Below are positions 17,491 to 26,589 of a stretch of 64,000 nt of DNA, piece after piece. Source of the DNA: Miltoncostaea sp036826475 (lineage in GTDB: Bacteria > Actinomycetota > Thermoleophilia > Miltoncostaeales > Miltoncostaeaceae); NCBI GenBank assembly GCA_036826475.1, contig DAISWG010000008.1, positions 11,588 to 75,587 of the forward strand, given 5' to 3'. A model generated the notes under the pieces. That model was not told where the DNA came from. It saw nothing but the letters and a program-made list of their open reading frames with translations, and made no database searches. A program made the position numbers and the translations under genes. Position 1 is the first letter of the stretch. Each line of letters begins with the position of its first letter.

Positions 17491-17856
17491 TCACCGGCGG
17501 GCGTCCATCCGGTCCATCTCCCGCTGGATCTCCTCCTCGGTGGGCGGCCGCCGGCCGTAGGTCTTCGCGGCGTGGACGCAGATGATCACGGTCCAGATGG
17601 CGACCGCGTAGAAGTACCAGGGGTTCCACGTGTCGGGGCGCCCCTCGTCGGCGTCCGCGAACCGCGACGGCCACTCGTTGTCCTGGAAGTACTCGGTCAG
17701 CATCCAGATCAGTCCGAGCCCGACGACGCCGATCGCGTACGAGATCAGGTGCCGCCGGAAGGCGTGGATGCGCTCCACCTGCTGGACGGCGAGCGCGCGC
17801 AGCGCCTGCTCCTCCTCCGTCCGCGTGGGTGGTCGCGTCGTCTCCGTGGTCGACAT
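17491..17856 (-). CDS. 2TM-domain small membrane protein
   Basis: A 121-residue protein with an N-terminal Thr/Glu-rich segment, then two hydrophobic helices (about 37-56, ISYAIGVVGLGLIWMLTEYF, and about 80-97, WYFYAVAIWTVIICVHAA) and a charged tail (EEEIQREMDRMDARR). The plan matches the 2TM family found beside histidine kinases and in many actinobacteria. The ATG at 17856 is decided by a strong GGAGGTGA ribosome-binding site 4-5 bases upstream. No partner gene is adjacent; its function is unknown. Confidence 0.75.
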   Translation of the reverse strand: MSTTETTRPPTRTEEEQALRALAVQQVERIHAFRRHLISYAIGVVGLGLIWMLTEYFQDNEWPSRFADADEGRPDTWNPWYFYAVAIWTVIICVHAAKTYGRRPPTEEEIQREMDRMDARR

Positions 17857-17986
17857 GTCGTCACCTCCGATGTGTGAGGCGAGTGGACAACGGCCGCCCG
17901 CCGCCGACGGCCGCGACCGCCCCCATCCGGCATGTGGCGTTCTACGGAATCGGCTCGGCCCCGGGGAGACCATCCGAGGAGGCCCC

Positions 17987-18146
17987 ATGAGCACGGCGAT
18001 GAGCGGACCCACCCCGAGCTCGACACCCGCTGCAGAACCCCCGACGCCGAGGCGACGCCGTGGGGGAGGCGCGGGACGCCCTCATCGCCGCCGAGCTCTG
18101 GCGCTCCGACGTCTTCAGCCAGACGTGGTATCGCCTCAGCGGCTGA
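17987..18146 (+). pseudogene. Possible frameshifted small ORF
   Basis: An ATG at 17987 has a good GGAGG site 6 bases upstream and opens MSTAMSGPTPSSTPAAE. That frame then becomes Arg-rich and runs antisense through the beta-helix gene. In the +1 frame the same stretch reads as a natural-looking C-terminus (from GTG 18060: VGEARDALIAAELWRSDVF, then SQTWYRLSG and TGA at 18146). A one-base indel between 18030 and 18055 would join the two into a ~50-residue protein. Alternatively the 28-residue ORF from 18060, with GAGG 7 bases upstream, is complete by itself. I cannot decide between these. Confidence 0.3.
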
Positions 18147-19113
18147 GGCGGGTCCCCTCCGTCAGCGCCGGCCGGCGGGCCCCGAGGAAGAAGATCCCCG
18201 GGAGCCCCGGCGTCTCGAAGCCGAGGCTCGGGTTCCGGAGCAGCGTCGACGCGGCGAGGGTGGCGGTGCCCGTGCGGTCGTTGCTCACGAAGAAGATCGC
18301 GCCGCCGCCCTCCCGCGCCCGGTTGCCCTCGATGAGCGTGTCGCGCAGCGTCAGGGTGAACCGGTTGCCGTCCAGGTAGATCGCGCCGCCGCTCCCGCCG
18401 CCCGGGGTGCCGCCGCGCGCCGGGTTCGCCCCGTCGCCGATCGCGCGGTTGCCCCGGAAGGTGCTGCCGCTGATCCGCCACGACACCCCGATGCTGCTCA
18501 GCGCCCCGCCGTTCGAGCAGCGCCCGCCCGTGAACGTGCTGCCCACCACCCGTACGGGGATCCCGTCGAACTGGCTGAGCGCCCGGACGGCCGCGCCGCC
18601 CACGTCGGGCCCGGCCGGGTCGCAGCGGTTGCCCACGAAGCGCGAGCGGATGATCGTGAGCCGGCCGCCCCGGGCGAAGATCGCGCCGCCTCCGCCGCCG
18701 TCGGTCGTCTCGCCCGTCGCGTCGCCGTCCCGGAGCGTGATGTCCTTCACCACCAGCCGCGGCGTCGCCTGGTTCTGGCAGTGGCCGGTCGTCCACGTCT
18801 GCGCCCGGTCGCAGGTGTTCTGGTAGAGGATCCGTCGCGCGCCGCCGCCGCTCAGCGTCACCGTCCCGCCGCCGTCGAGCACCACGCTGCGGCTGGTGTT
18901 GCGCACCTTCGCGGTGCGCCGCATCGCGATCGTCACCGGGGCGGGACCGCAGTCGAACGTCACGTGGCCGCCGCGCGCGACCGCCGCCACCACGGCCGCC
19001 GACGTGCAGCTGGCAGGGGTCCCCCGTCCGACCACCGCGCCCTCGGCCGGCCCGGCCCGGGCGAGCGCGGCCCCGGCCAGCAGGACGGCCCCGGCCGCGA
19101 GGGCGACCCTCAC
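18136..19113 (-). CDS. Secreted right-handed beta-helix protein
   Basis: A 325-residue exported protein with a signal peptide (about 1-25, VALAAGAVLLAGAALARA). The rest is a parallel beta-helix, shown by repeated short strand-turn units such as GGAIFARGGRLTIIRSRFVGN, GGAVRALS and GGAIYLDGNRFTLTLRDT, the polymorphic-membrane-protein/pectate-lyase-like plan. Four cysteines occur in the first half. The C-terminus ends without an anchor. The GTG start overlaps the glcF stop (GTGA), so it is the distal gene of the glycolate-oxidase operon, an odd pairing with no obvious metabolic logic. Substrate or ligand is unknown. Confidence 0.75.
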   Translation of the reverse strand: MRVALAAGAVLLAGAALARAGPAEGAVVGRGTPASCTSAAVVAAVARGGHVTFDCGPAPVTIAMRRTAKVRNTSRSVVLDGGGTVTLSGGGARRILYQNTCDRAQTWTTGHCQNQATPRLVVKDITLRDGDATGETTDGGGGGAIFARGGRLTIIRSRFVGNRCDPAGPDVGGAAVRALSQFDGIPVRVVGSTFTGGRCSNGGALSSIGVSWRISGSTFRGNRAIGDGANPARGGTPGGGSGGAIYLDGNRFTLTLRDTLIEGNRAREGGGAIFFVSNDRTGTATLAASTLLRNPSLGFETPGLPGIFFLGARRPALTEGTRLSR

Positions 19114-20315
19114 ACGCGGCCCTCGGGGGAGATCAGCTCCGCCGGATGCGCCACCCGCACGTGGGCGCCGATCTCCCGCAGGCCCGCGCCGATCTGGATC
19201 GCGCACCCCGGGTTCGCGACCGCCACCACGGGGGCGCCGGTCGCGGCGATGGCCTCCGCCTTCTGCCGTCGCAGCCGCCCCGCCAGCTCGGGCTGCAGCA
19301 CGCTGTAGAGCCCGGCGGCGCCGCAGCACCGCCCGCCGTCGCCCAGGTCGACGCACGTCGCGCCGGCGTCGCGCAGCATCGCCCGCGGCTCCAGCCGCTG
19401 GGCATGCAGGTGGTGGCACGCGTCGTGCACCGCCACCGTGCCGAGCCCCGCGTCGCGCGGGGGCGGCGTCAGCTCGATGAGGTCCACCGTCCGCTCCGCC
19501 ACCCGCTCGGCGCGCTCCGCCCAGACGGGGTCGCCGGCGAGGAGCTCGCCGTAGGTCTTCACGTGCGCGCTGCAGCCGGACGCGTTCACCACCACCAGGT
19601 CCGCGTCCTCCATCTCGGCGATCCGCGTGCGCGCCATCGCCTTCGCCGCCTCCGGCTGGCCGTAGTGCATCGCCAGCGCGCCGCAGCATCCCGCCGGGGT
19701 GGTGCGCACCGCCCGGTACCCGGCGTCGGCGACCACGCGCATCGTCGCCCGCTGCACCGGCCGGAACGCCACGTCCATCACGCAGCCCGACAGCACCTTC
19801 GCCACCGGCCCGCTCCCCAGCTCCGCCGGGATCGGCTTCAGCAGCTCCGACACGCTCGCGGGCGGCGTGCTGGCCCGCTGGGCGGAGGGCGCCAGGCGGT
19901 CGAGCCGCAGCATCCGCGTCACCGCCAGCCCCCAGCCGGCGCTCTTCACCGCCCACGGCCGGGGAAGCACACCCGACAGCCCGACCCGCTTCACCCCGCG
20001 CACCGGGAGCGCGCGGGTGGGCTCCGCCTGCGCCCGCGCGCCCTCGATCATCCGCCCGAACGGGACGCCGCTGGGGCACGCCGCCTCGCAGGCCCGGCAC
20101 GCCAGGCACTCGTCCATCATGGTCGTGAAGGACGCGTCGACCCGGGCGACGCCCTCCTCCACCGCCCGCATCGCGGCGATCCGGCCCCGGGGCGACGCCG
20201 TCTCGCGGCCCGTCAGCCGGAAGGTGGGGCAGTGCGGCAGGCACAGCCCGCACGCCACGCACTTGACCACGTCCTCCTCGGCCGGCGCCGGCCGGGCGGG
20301 GTCCCAGTTGCTCAT
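19110..20315 (-). CDS. glcF: Glycolate oxidase iron-sulfur subunit GlcF
   Basis: A 401-residue protein with two 4Fe-4S motifs near the N-terminus (CVACGLCLPHCP about 19-30 and CLACRACEAACP about 69-80) and two C-terminal CCG domains (GCVMDVAF...GCCGALAMHYG and HDACHHLHAQR...GRCCGAAG). It passes electrons from the flavin subunits to the quinone pool during oxidation of glycolate or another 2-hydroxy acid. It starts 4 bases after glcE stops. The same architecture occurs in LutA/GlpC-like proteins, but the flanking glcE and glcD genes make GlcF the best call. Confidence 0.9.
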   Translation of the reverse strand: MSNWDPARPAPAEEDVVKCVACGLCLPHCPTFRLTGRETASPRGRIAAMRAVEEGVARVDASFTTMMDECLACRACEAACPSGVPFGRMIEGARAQAEPTRALPVRGVKRVGLSGVLPRPWAVKSAGWGLAVTRMLRLDRLAPSAQRASTPPASVSELLKPIPAELGSGPVAKVLSGCVMDVAFRPVQRATMRVVADAGYRAVRTTPAGCCGALAMHYGQPEAAKAMARTRIAEMEDADLVVVNASGCSAHVKTYGELLAGDPVWAERAERVAERTVDLIELTPPPRDAGLGTVAVHDACHHLHAQRLEPRAMLRDAGATCVDLGDGGRCCGAAGLYSVLQPELAGRLRRQKAEAIAATGAPVVAVANPGCAIQIGAGLREIGAHVRVAHPAELISPEGRV

Positions 20316-20319
20316 CGGC

Positions 20320-21366
20320 TCAGGCCCACAGGAGCTGCCTCCGGTTGAGGATGCCGGCCGGGTCGAACGCGTCGCGCATCCGGCGCATGATCGCCAGTCC
20401 GGGAGGCGGCGGGCCCCAGGGGTCGGCGCGCAGGGCGTCGTCGCCGTCGGCCACCACCGCGTGGCCGCCGAGCTCGACCGCCCAGGCGCGCACGCGGTCG
20501 ACCTCGTCGCCGTTCCCGACCGCCACCAGGCACGTGCCCACGCCCATCTGCGCCTCGTACGGCAGGTCCGCGTCCTCCAGCCGGCTGAGCAGCACCCCGA
20601 GCAGGGCGGGGGACACCCCGGCCTGCACCAGTCCGGCCCCCGCCGGGGCGGCTGGCGCGGCGTCGAGCGCGGCCAGCCCCTCCGGAGTCACGACGTCGTC
20701 CGGCGGGCCCGCCAGCTCCACCGCCACGCGCCCCGGCGCCAGCAGCACGCACGTCGGGCGCGATCCCCCCGTGATGATGCGCTCCGCGATCGCCAGCCGG
20801 TCGTCGAGCGACGCCTCCGCGCCGAACCAGCCGCGGGCGGGCGGCAGCGGCCACAGCTTGACGGTGACCTGCACGATCACGCCGAGCGTCCCCAGCGCCC
20901 CGACCGCCAGCCGTGGGATGTCGAACCCGCTCACGCCCTTCACGGTGCGCCCGCCGGCCTTCACGAGCCTGCCGTCGCCGGTGGCCAGCACCAGCTCCAG
21001 CACCGAGTCGCGCACGGCGCCCGACCGCAGGCGCTCGCGGCTGCTCGCCGCCGTGGCCAGCACGCCGCCGACGGTGGAGCCGGGCCGCACCTCCGCCTGG
21101 GGCCAGCACTGGCCGCCGCTCGCGGCCAGCTCGGCGACGGCCGCGACGGTCATGCCCGCCTCGACCGTCAGCGTCAGGTCCGTCGGCTCGTGCGCGACCA
21201 CGGCGGACATGCCTGTCGTCTCCAGACGCCGCGGCGCCGGGGGTCCGGGGCGGCCCATCCGCGACCGGGTGCCGCCGCCGGCCACGTCCACGGCCTCGCC
21301 CGCCGCGCTCGCGACCGCCAGCGCTGCCGCGCACTCCTCGGGGGAGGACGGCCGGGCGACGCTCAC
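20320..21366 (-). CDS. glcE: FAD-binding subunit GlcE
   Basis: A 348-residue FAD-linked oxidase of the PCMH fold, shorter than GlcD as expected for GlcE. Visible are AGGGTRSRMGRPG, the pyrophosphate-binding PGSTVGGVLATAASSRERLRSGAVRD stretch (split by variable residues) and VGALGTLGVIVQVTVKLWP. The C-terminus ends DPAGILNRRQL, the usual closing helix. GTG start at 21366 overlaps the glcD stop (GTGA). It forms the glycolate dehydrogenase complex with GlcD and GlcF on the inner face of the membrane. Confidence 0.88.
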   Translation of the reverse strand: MSVARPSSPEECAAALAVASAAGEAVDVAGGGTRSRMGRPGPPAPRRLETTGMSAVVAHEPTDLTLTVEAGMTVAAVAELAASGGQCWPQAEVRPGSTVGGVLATAASSRERLRSGAVRDSVLELVLATGDGRLVKAGGRTVKGVSGFDIPRLAVGALGTLGVIVQVTVKLWPLPPARGWFGAEASLDDRLAIAERIITGGSRPTCVLLAPGRVAVELAGPPDDVVTPEGLAALDAAPAAPAGAGLVQAGVSPALLGVLLSRLEDADLPYEAQMGVGTCLVAVGNGDEVDRVRAWAVELGGHAVVADGDDALRADPWGPPPPGLAIMRRMRDAFDPAGILNRRQLLWA

Positions 21367-22808
21367 AGCCAGGTGCCGTCGGGCAGCGATCCCGCGTCGA
21401 GCACGAGCTCCCCGCACCGGCTGCCCACCGGCAGCACCTTGGCCGGGTTCATCCGCCCCTCGGGGTCGAACGCCTCCCGTGCGCACGCCTGGGCGGCCAG
21501 GTCGACCTCGGTGAAGGTGAGCGGCATGAAGTCGCGCTTCTCCAGACCGATCCCGTGCTCGCCGGAGAGCACGCCGCCCACCGCGACGCATGCCTCGATG
21601 ATGGCCGTGCCGGCGGCGTGGACCCGCTCCACCTGCTCGGCGTCGCGTCGGTCGAAGGCGATGAGCGGGTGCAGGTTGCCGTCGCCCGCGTGGAACACGT
21701 TCATGATCACCAGGTCGAACTCGTCGCCGATCTCGTAGATCCGCTCGAGGATCTCGACGAGACGGGTGCGCGGCACCACGCAGTCGTGGAGGTAGTAGTT
21801 CGGCGCCACCCGCGCCACGGCGCCGAACGCGCTCTTGCGCGCCTTCCAGAACAGGGCCGCCTCGGCCGCGTCGCGGGCGACCCGAACCCGCCGCGCGCCG
21901 GTCGCGGCGCCGACCCGCTCGACCACCGCGGTGTGCGCGGCCACCTCGGCCTCGGTGCCATCGACCTCCACCAGCAGCATCGCGGCGGCATCCACCGGCA
22001 GGTCGGCGTGGACGAACGCCTCGACGGCGACGGTCATCCGCTGGTCCATCATCTCCATCGCGGCGGGGATGACGCCGCCGCCGATGATGTCGCCCACGGC
22101 CTGCCCGGCGGCGCGGACCGACGTGAAGTCGAGGAGCATGGTCCGGACGTGCCGCGGCGTGCGCATCAGCCGCACCGTCACCTCGGTCACCACGCCGAGC
22201 GTGCCCTCGCCGCCGACCACGAAGCCGCGCAGGTCGTACCCCGGCGGGTTGGGGGCGGGGCCGCCCAGGCGCAGCACCTCCCCGTCGGCGAGCACGATCT
22301 CCATGCCGAGCACGTGCTGGGCGGTCACGCCGGACGCCAGGCAGTGGGGCCCGCCGGCGTTGGTGGCGACGTTGCCGCCGATGGAGCACGCCTGCTGGCT
22401 GGACGGATCGGGCGCGTAGTGGAGGCCCAGGTGGCGGACGGCGACCGACAGGTCCAGGTTGAGCACCCCCGGCTCCACCCGGGCGCACGGGACCGCGGGG
22501 TCGACGTCCAGGATGCGGGTCATCCGCGCGACGGAGAGCACGATCGCGCCGTCCAGGGGGACGGCGCCGCCGCACAGGCCGGTGCCCGACCCGCGCGGCA
22601 CCACCGGCAGCCCGAGCTCCCCGGCGAGCCGCACGCAGTCGACGACCTCGGCGGTCGTCTCCGGCAGCACCACCAGCCCGGCGTCGCCCATGGCGATGGA
22701 GCCGTCGCGCGAGTACAGGCGCCGCTCCAGCGGGTGGTCGATCACCCGGTCCGGGGAGAGGAGTGCCTCGAACCGCTCGCGCATCGTGGCGGTGGGCGCC
22801 GTCGCCAT
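21363..22808 (-). CDS. glcD: Glycolate oxidase subunit GlcD
   Basis: A 481-residue FAD-linked oxidase. The FAD domain shows VPRGSGTGLCGGAVP, DPSSQQACSIGGNVATNAGG and FVVGGEGTLGVVTEV; the C-terminal cap has NVFHAGDGNLHP and SGEHGIGLEKRDFM, which carry the substrate-binding histidines. It oxidises glycolate (or D-lactate-like acids) using FAD. First gene of the glcDEF operon, with the beta-helix gene trailing. Its ATG is only 30 bases from the end of the upstream FAD oxidoreductase, so it may share that transcript. Confidence 0.9.
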   Translation of the reverse strand: MATAPTATMRERFEALLSPDRVIDHPLERRLYSRDGSIAMGDAGLVVLPETTAEVVDCVRLAGELGLPVVPRGSGTGLCGGAVPLDGAIVLSVARMTRILDVDPAVPCARVEPGVLNLDLSVAVRHLGLHYAPDPSSQQACSIGGNVATNAGGPHCLASGVTAQHVLGMEIVLADGEVLRLGGPAPNPPGYDLRGFVVGGEGTLGVVTEVTVRLMRTPRHVRTMLLDFTSVRAAGQAVGDIIGGGVIPAAMEMMDQRMTVAVEAFVHADLPVDAAAMLLVEVDGTEAEVAAHTAVVERVGAATGARRVRVARDAAEAALFWKARKSAFGAVARVAPNYYLHDCVVPRTRLVEILERIYEIGDEFDLVIMNVFHAGDGNLHPLIAFDRRDAEQVERVHAAGTAIIEACVAVGGVLSGEHGIGLEKRDFMPLTFTEVDLAAQACAREAFDPEGRMNPAKVLPVGSRCGELVLDAGSLPDGTWL

Positions 22809-22837
22809 GCGTGGACGCTACCGCACCGGCGGGCCGC

Positions 22838-24103
22838 TCAGCTGATGTGCGGCACCCCGCCGGCGGACGGCGACGCGGGCCGCCCGGCGAGCACCTCGGC
22901 GGCGGCGCGCTCGCCCGCCTCGATGGCCTCGATCACCGCCGACCCCGGGGCCAGGTGCACGCCGCCGAGCGCGGCGAGCCACTCGGCCGGCGCGCGGATC
23001 GCGTCGAGGTTGGCGAGGTCCGGGACCGGGTAGGCGCGCGGCAGCCGGACCACCTCCACCAGGCGGGCGGCGTCCGGGTCGTCCAGCAGCCCGAGCGGCT
23101 CGTGCAGCGCGCGTGCGCAGGCGGCGGCGAGCGCGGCGTCGGGGAGCCCCCACACCGGATCCGCGCCGGTCGCGGCGCAGTAGCACTCCAGGCCGATGGC
23201 GGTGGCGCCGTCGGGGGTCATCCCGGGGCTCCAGTTGCCCGGCTCGAACGCGCGCGAGAACGGGACCCCGGGCAGGTCGACCTGGATCCACGGCTCCTCG
23301 CTCAGCCGGTCGCGGTCGACCGCCAGGATCACGATGCACACCGCGCGCATCGGCACGCCGCGGGTCAGCGAGCCGGGCGCGGCGGGGGTCAGCAGCCGGG
23401 CGGCCGCCCCCGCCGGCATCGCCAGCACCGCGTCGCGCGTGGCGAGGCGCGTTCCGGCGCCGTCCGCCAGGCGCACGGCGCCGATCGCCCCGCCGGGGAC
23501 CTCGATCGCCTCGACCGGCGTCGACATCAGCACCTCGGCGCCCGCGGCCCGGGCGGCGGCGGCCATCGCGTCCATGAGCCGCCCGATGCCGCTCTCCGGG
23601 AAGTGGAAGCCCTCGGGCGCGGCCTGGTCCTCCAGCAGCCGCCGGGCCCGCTCCGCGGGGATCCGCTCCAGCGGGAGGCCGTCGATCTTCTCGAGGTACG
23701 GGCGCATCGCCGCGTCCACGAACCGCGGCCCGAACCGGCGCCCCAGCTCGCCGGCCGCCGTGCCGTCCGGCCCGCCGAGGCCCACCGGCCGGGCCGGGCG
23801 CTGGTCCAGGTAGCGGCCGGGGACGATGCGGCCGTCGCGCAGGCACGCCACCGGCCGACCGACCCAGCGCAGATCCTCGCCCAGCAGATCGCGCAGCCAC
23901 GCCAGGCGGGCGTCGTCGCGGACGAACGGGATGTGGCCGCCGAGGTCGTAGGCGAATCCGTCGCGCCGGCGGGTCACGCACAGGCCGCCGGGCGACGGCG
24001 CCGCGTCCACGAGCGTGACGGCGGCGCCGGCGCGGGCCAGCTTCAGGGCGGCGCCGAGGCCGGCGGGACCGGCCCCGACGACCACGGCGTCACGGTGTGC
24101 CAT
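22838..24103 (-). CDS. FAD-dependent amine-oxidase-like oxidoreductase
   Basis: A 421-residue flavoprotein with an N-terminal dinucleotide fold (VVGAGPAGLGAALKLARAG), a GGLC turn and the conserved DLGGHIPF element. A C-terminal FAD contact (GVHLAPGSAVIEAIEAGERAA) completes the protoporphyrinogen-oxidase/phytoene-desaturase-like pattern. Because the neighbouring plus-strand cluster makes heme proteins, a role related to porphyrin oxidation is possible, but HemY-specific features are not evident; carotenoid or amine substrates are equally plausible. It diverges from the ctaB cluster across about 115 bases. Confidence 0.75.
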   Translation of the reverse strand: MAHRDAVVVGAGPAGLGAALKLARAGAAVTLVDAAPSPGGLCVTRRRDGFAYDLGGHIPFVRDDARLAWLRDLLGEDLRWVGRPVACLRDGRIVPGRYLDQRPARPVGLGGPDGTAAGELGRRFGPRFVDAAMRPYLEKIDGLPLERIPAERARRLLEDQAAPEGFHFPESGIGRLMDAMAAAARAAGAEVLMSTPVEAIEVPGGAIGAVRLADGAGTRLATRDAVLAMPAGAAARLLTPAAPGSLTRGVPMRAVCIVILAVDRDRLSEEPWIQVDLPGVPFSRAFEPGNWSPGMTPDGATAIGLECYCAATGADPVWGLPDAALAAACARALHEPLGLLDDPDAARLVEVVRLPRAYPVPDLANLDAIRAPAEWLAALGGVHLAPGSAVIEAIEAGERAAAEVLAGRPASPSAGGVPHIS

Positions 24104-24186
24104 CCGTTCCAGGTTCCGATGCCTCCGTTCCCTGCGTCAACCGACCCCGGGTACGTCCGTCACCGGCTGACGGCCCTGCCCTGGGC

Positions 24187-24221
24187 TATGCTCGCCTGCC
24201 GTGAAGGCCGCCGCCCGATGA
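24187..24221 (+). promoter_or_regulatory. Leaderless mini-ORF upstream of ctaB operon
   Basis: TATGCT (24187-24192) lies 8 bases before GTG 24201. That GTG opens a six-codon ORF whose TGA (24219-24221) overlaps the ATG at 24218. The layout suggests that a leaderless mini-peptide is translated first and ribosomes then reinitiate on the small membrane protein gene. Alternatively TATGCT is coincidental and the ATG at 24188 or 24218 is used directly. Confidence 0.35.
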
Positions 24222-24399
24222 CCCTCCGCATCCTCGCGCTCGTGCTCGCGGCGGTGCTCGCGGTCCCCGCGATGGTGCTGCTGCTCCGGGCGCCGCGCGG
24301 CGACGGCGCGCCGCGCGTCGTGTGGTGGAGCCTCGACGGGCTCTGGACCGTCGTCCCCGTCGCGCTCCTGGCCGCCCTCTTCGCGTTCGCGGTGGCCGC

Positions 24400-24403
<4 letters not shown>
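24218..24403 (+). CDS. Small two-helix membrane protein before ctaB
   Basis: A 61-residue protein made of two hydrophobic segments (about 2-22, LRILALVLAAVLAVPAMVLLL, and about 40-60, LWTVVPVALLAALFAFAVAA) joined by a charged loop with WWSLDGLW. Size, position and the WWSLDGLWTVVP loop suggest an accessory subunit of, or assembly factor for, the cytochrome oxidase encoded downstream, but I do not recognise a family. The stop overlaps the ctaB start (GTGA). An in-frame ATG at 24188 would add ten residues. Confidence 0.55.
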
Positions 24404-25296
<893 letters not shown>

Positions 25297-25307
25297 CGGG
25301 AGACCCG

Positions 25308-26504
25308 GTGTCGCGGGCCGCGCGCGGGCCGTCGTTCTTCCTGTCCCCGCTGGGGATCGTCTTCACCACGGTCGTCATCGACCTGGTGGGGTTCGGGATC
25401 GTCCTGCCGATCCTGCCGCTGTGGGCCGAGACCTTCGGCGCGTCACCCGTCCAGATCGGCCTGATCACCGCCTCCTACGCGGTGATGCAACTCCTGTTCG
25501 CACCGGTGTGGGGGCGGCTGTCCGACCGCTACGGCCGCCGCCCGATCATCCTGGTGTCGCTGGCGGGCAGCGCGGTCTCGGCGCTGATGATCGGGCTGGC
25601 CGGGACGCTGCTGATCCTGTTCGTCGCCCGGGTGCTCCAGGGGATCGCGGGGGCGTCCTACGCGGCGGCCCAGGCGTACGTGGCCGACGTGACCACCAAG
25701 GAGGAGCGCGCCCGCGGGATGGGGATGATCGGCGCGGCGTTCGGGCTGGGCTTCATCCTGGGCCCCGCGTTCGGCGCGATCTTCTCCGCCGTGGACCAGC
25801 GGCTGCCCTTCTTCGTGGCGGCCGGCCTGGCCGCGCTGAACTGGGTCATCGCCTACCGCCGCCTGCCCGAGTCGCGCCGGCCCGGCACGGGCGAGGCCCC
25901 CGCGCCACGGCTGGCGACCCTGCGCCGGGCGCTCGGCAGCCGGGAGCTGGCGCCGCTGGTGTGGCTCTCGTTCATCGCCACGTTCGCGTTCGTGGGGATG
26001 GAGAGCACGTTCGCGCTCTTCGGCGAGCGGCGCTTCGACTACGGCGCCGTCCAGATGGGGCTCCTCTTCACCTACATCGGGGTGCTCGCCGCGTTCGGGC
26101 AGGGCGTCCTGGTGGGCCGGATGGTGTCGCGCTGGGGCGAGTCGCGCGTGCTGGTCGCCGGGCTCATCGGGACGGCCGCGGGCCTCGCCGTCACATCCGT
26201 CGCGCACGAGCTGTGGGTGCTCCTCGTCGGCCTCATGTTCCTGTCGGTCGCGTCGGGCCTGGTGTTCGCCACGACCACCGCCCTGATCTCCCTCGCGGCG
26301 CACGAGCGGGAGCAGGGCGTGGTGCTCGGCCTCAACGCCTCGGTGGGGAGCGCCGCCCGGATCGTGGGGCCCGTCGTGGCCACCCTGCTGTTCCAGCACG
26401 CCGGCGTGGCGGTGCCGCTTGTGGTCGGCGCCGTGCTGTTCGCGCTGTGCGCCGCGGCCGCCATCCGTGTGCGGACGAGCCCCTCGCACGCCGCGGTCGC
26501 GTGA
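25308..26504 (+). CDS. MFS transporter (DHA1/TetA-like)
   Basis: A 398-residue major facilitator with 12 predicted helices. The A-motif between helices 2 and 3 is GRLSDRYGRRPII, and the D2 region VIDLVGFGIVLPILPLW matches TetA/multidrug DHA1 carriers. A GGGAG ribosome site precedes the GTG at 25308. It lies between ctaB and coxB and is probably cotranscribed with ctaB, 11 bases upstream. It may export a drug or metabolite; a link to heme or copper handling is only suggested by position. Confidence 0.85.
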   Translation: MSRAARGPSFFLSPLGIVFTTVVIDLVGFGIVLPILPLWAETFGASPVQIGLITASYAVMQLLFAPVWGRLSDRYGRRPIILVSLAGSAVSALMIGLAGTLLILFVARVLQGIAGASYAAAQAYVADVTTKEERARGMGMIGAAFGLGFILGPAFGAIFSAVDQRLPFFVAAGLAALNWVIAYRRLPESRRPGTGEAPAPRLATLRRALGSRELAPLVWLSFIATFAFVGMESTFALFGERRFDYGAVQMGLLFTYIGVLAAFGQGVLVGRMVSRWGESRVLVAGLIGTAAGLAVTSVAHELWVLLVGLMFLSVASGLVFATTTALISLAAHEREQGVVLGLNASVGSAARIVGPVVATLLFQHAGVAVPLVVGAVLFALCAAAAIRVRTSPSHAAVA

Positions 26505-26576
26505 GGGATCGGAGGACCACGTTCCGAGGGACGTCTGACCCCCTCCCGCACGCCCCAGCGGGCCGGGACCAACTGA

Positions 26577-26582
26577 TAGCTT
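26577..26582 (+). promoter_or_regulatory. -10 hexamer for the cox operon
   Basis: TAGCTT ends 7 bases before GTG 26590, with no ribosome-binding site in between, so the coxB message is probably leaderless and the operon has its own promoter. Confidence 0.5.
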
Positions 26583-26589
26583 CCCGCCC

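Noticed and set aside
17987..18379. Plus-strand protein continuing from ATG 17987 to 18379
   Set aside because: Beyond about 18030 it is Arg/Pro-rich and antisense to the beta-helix gene.
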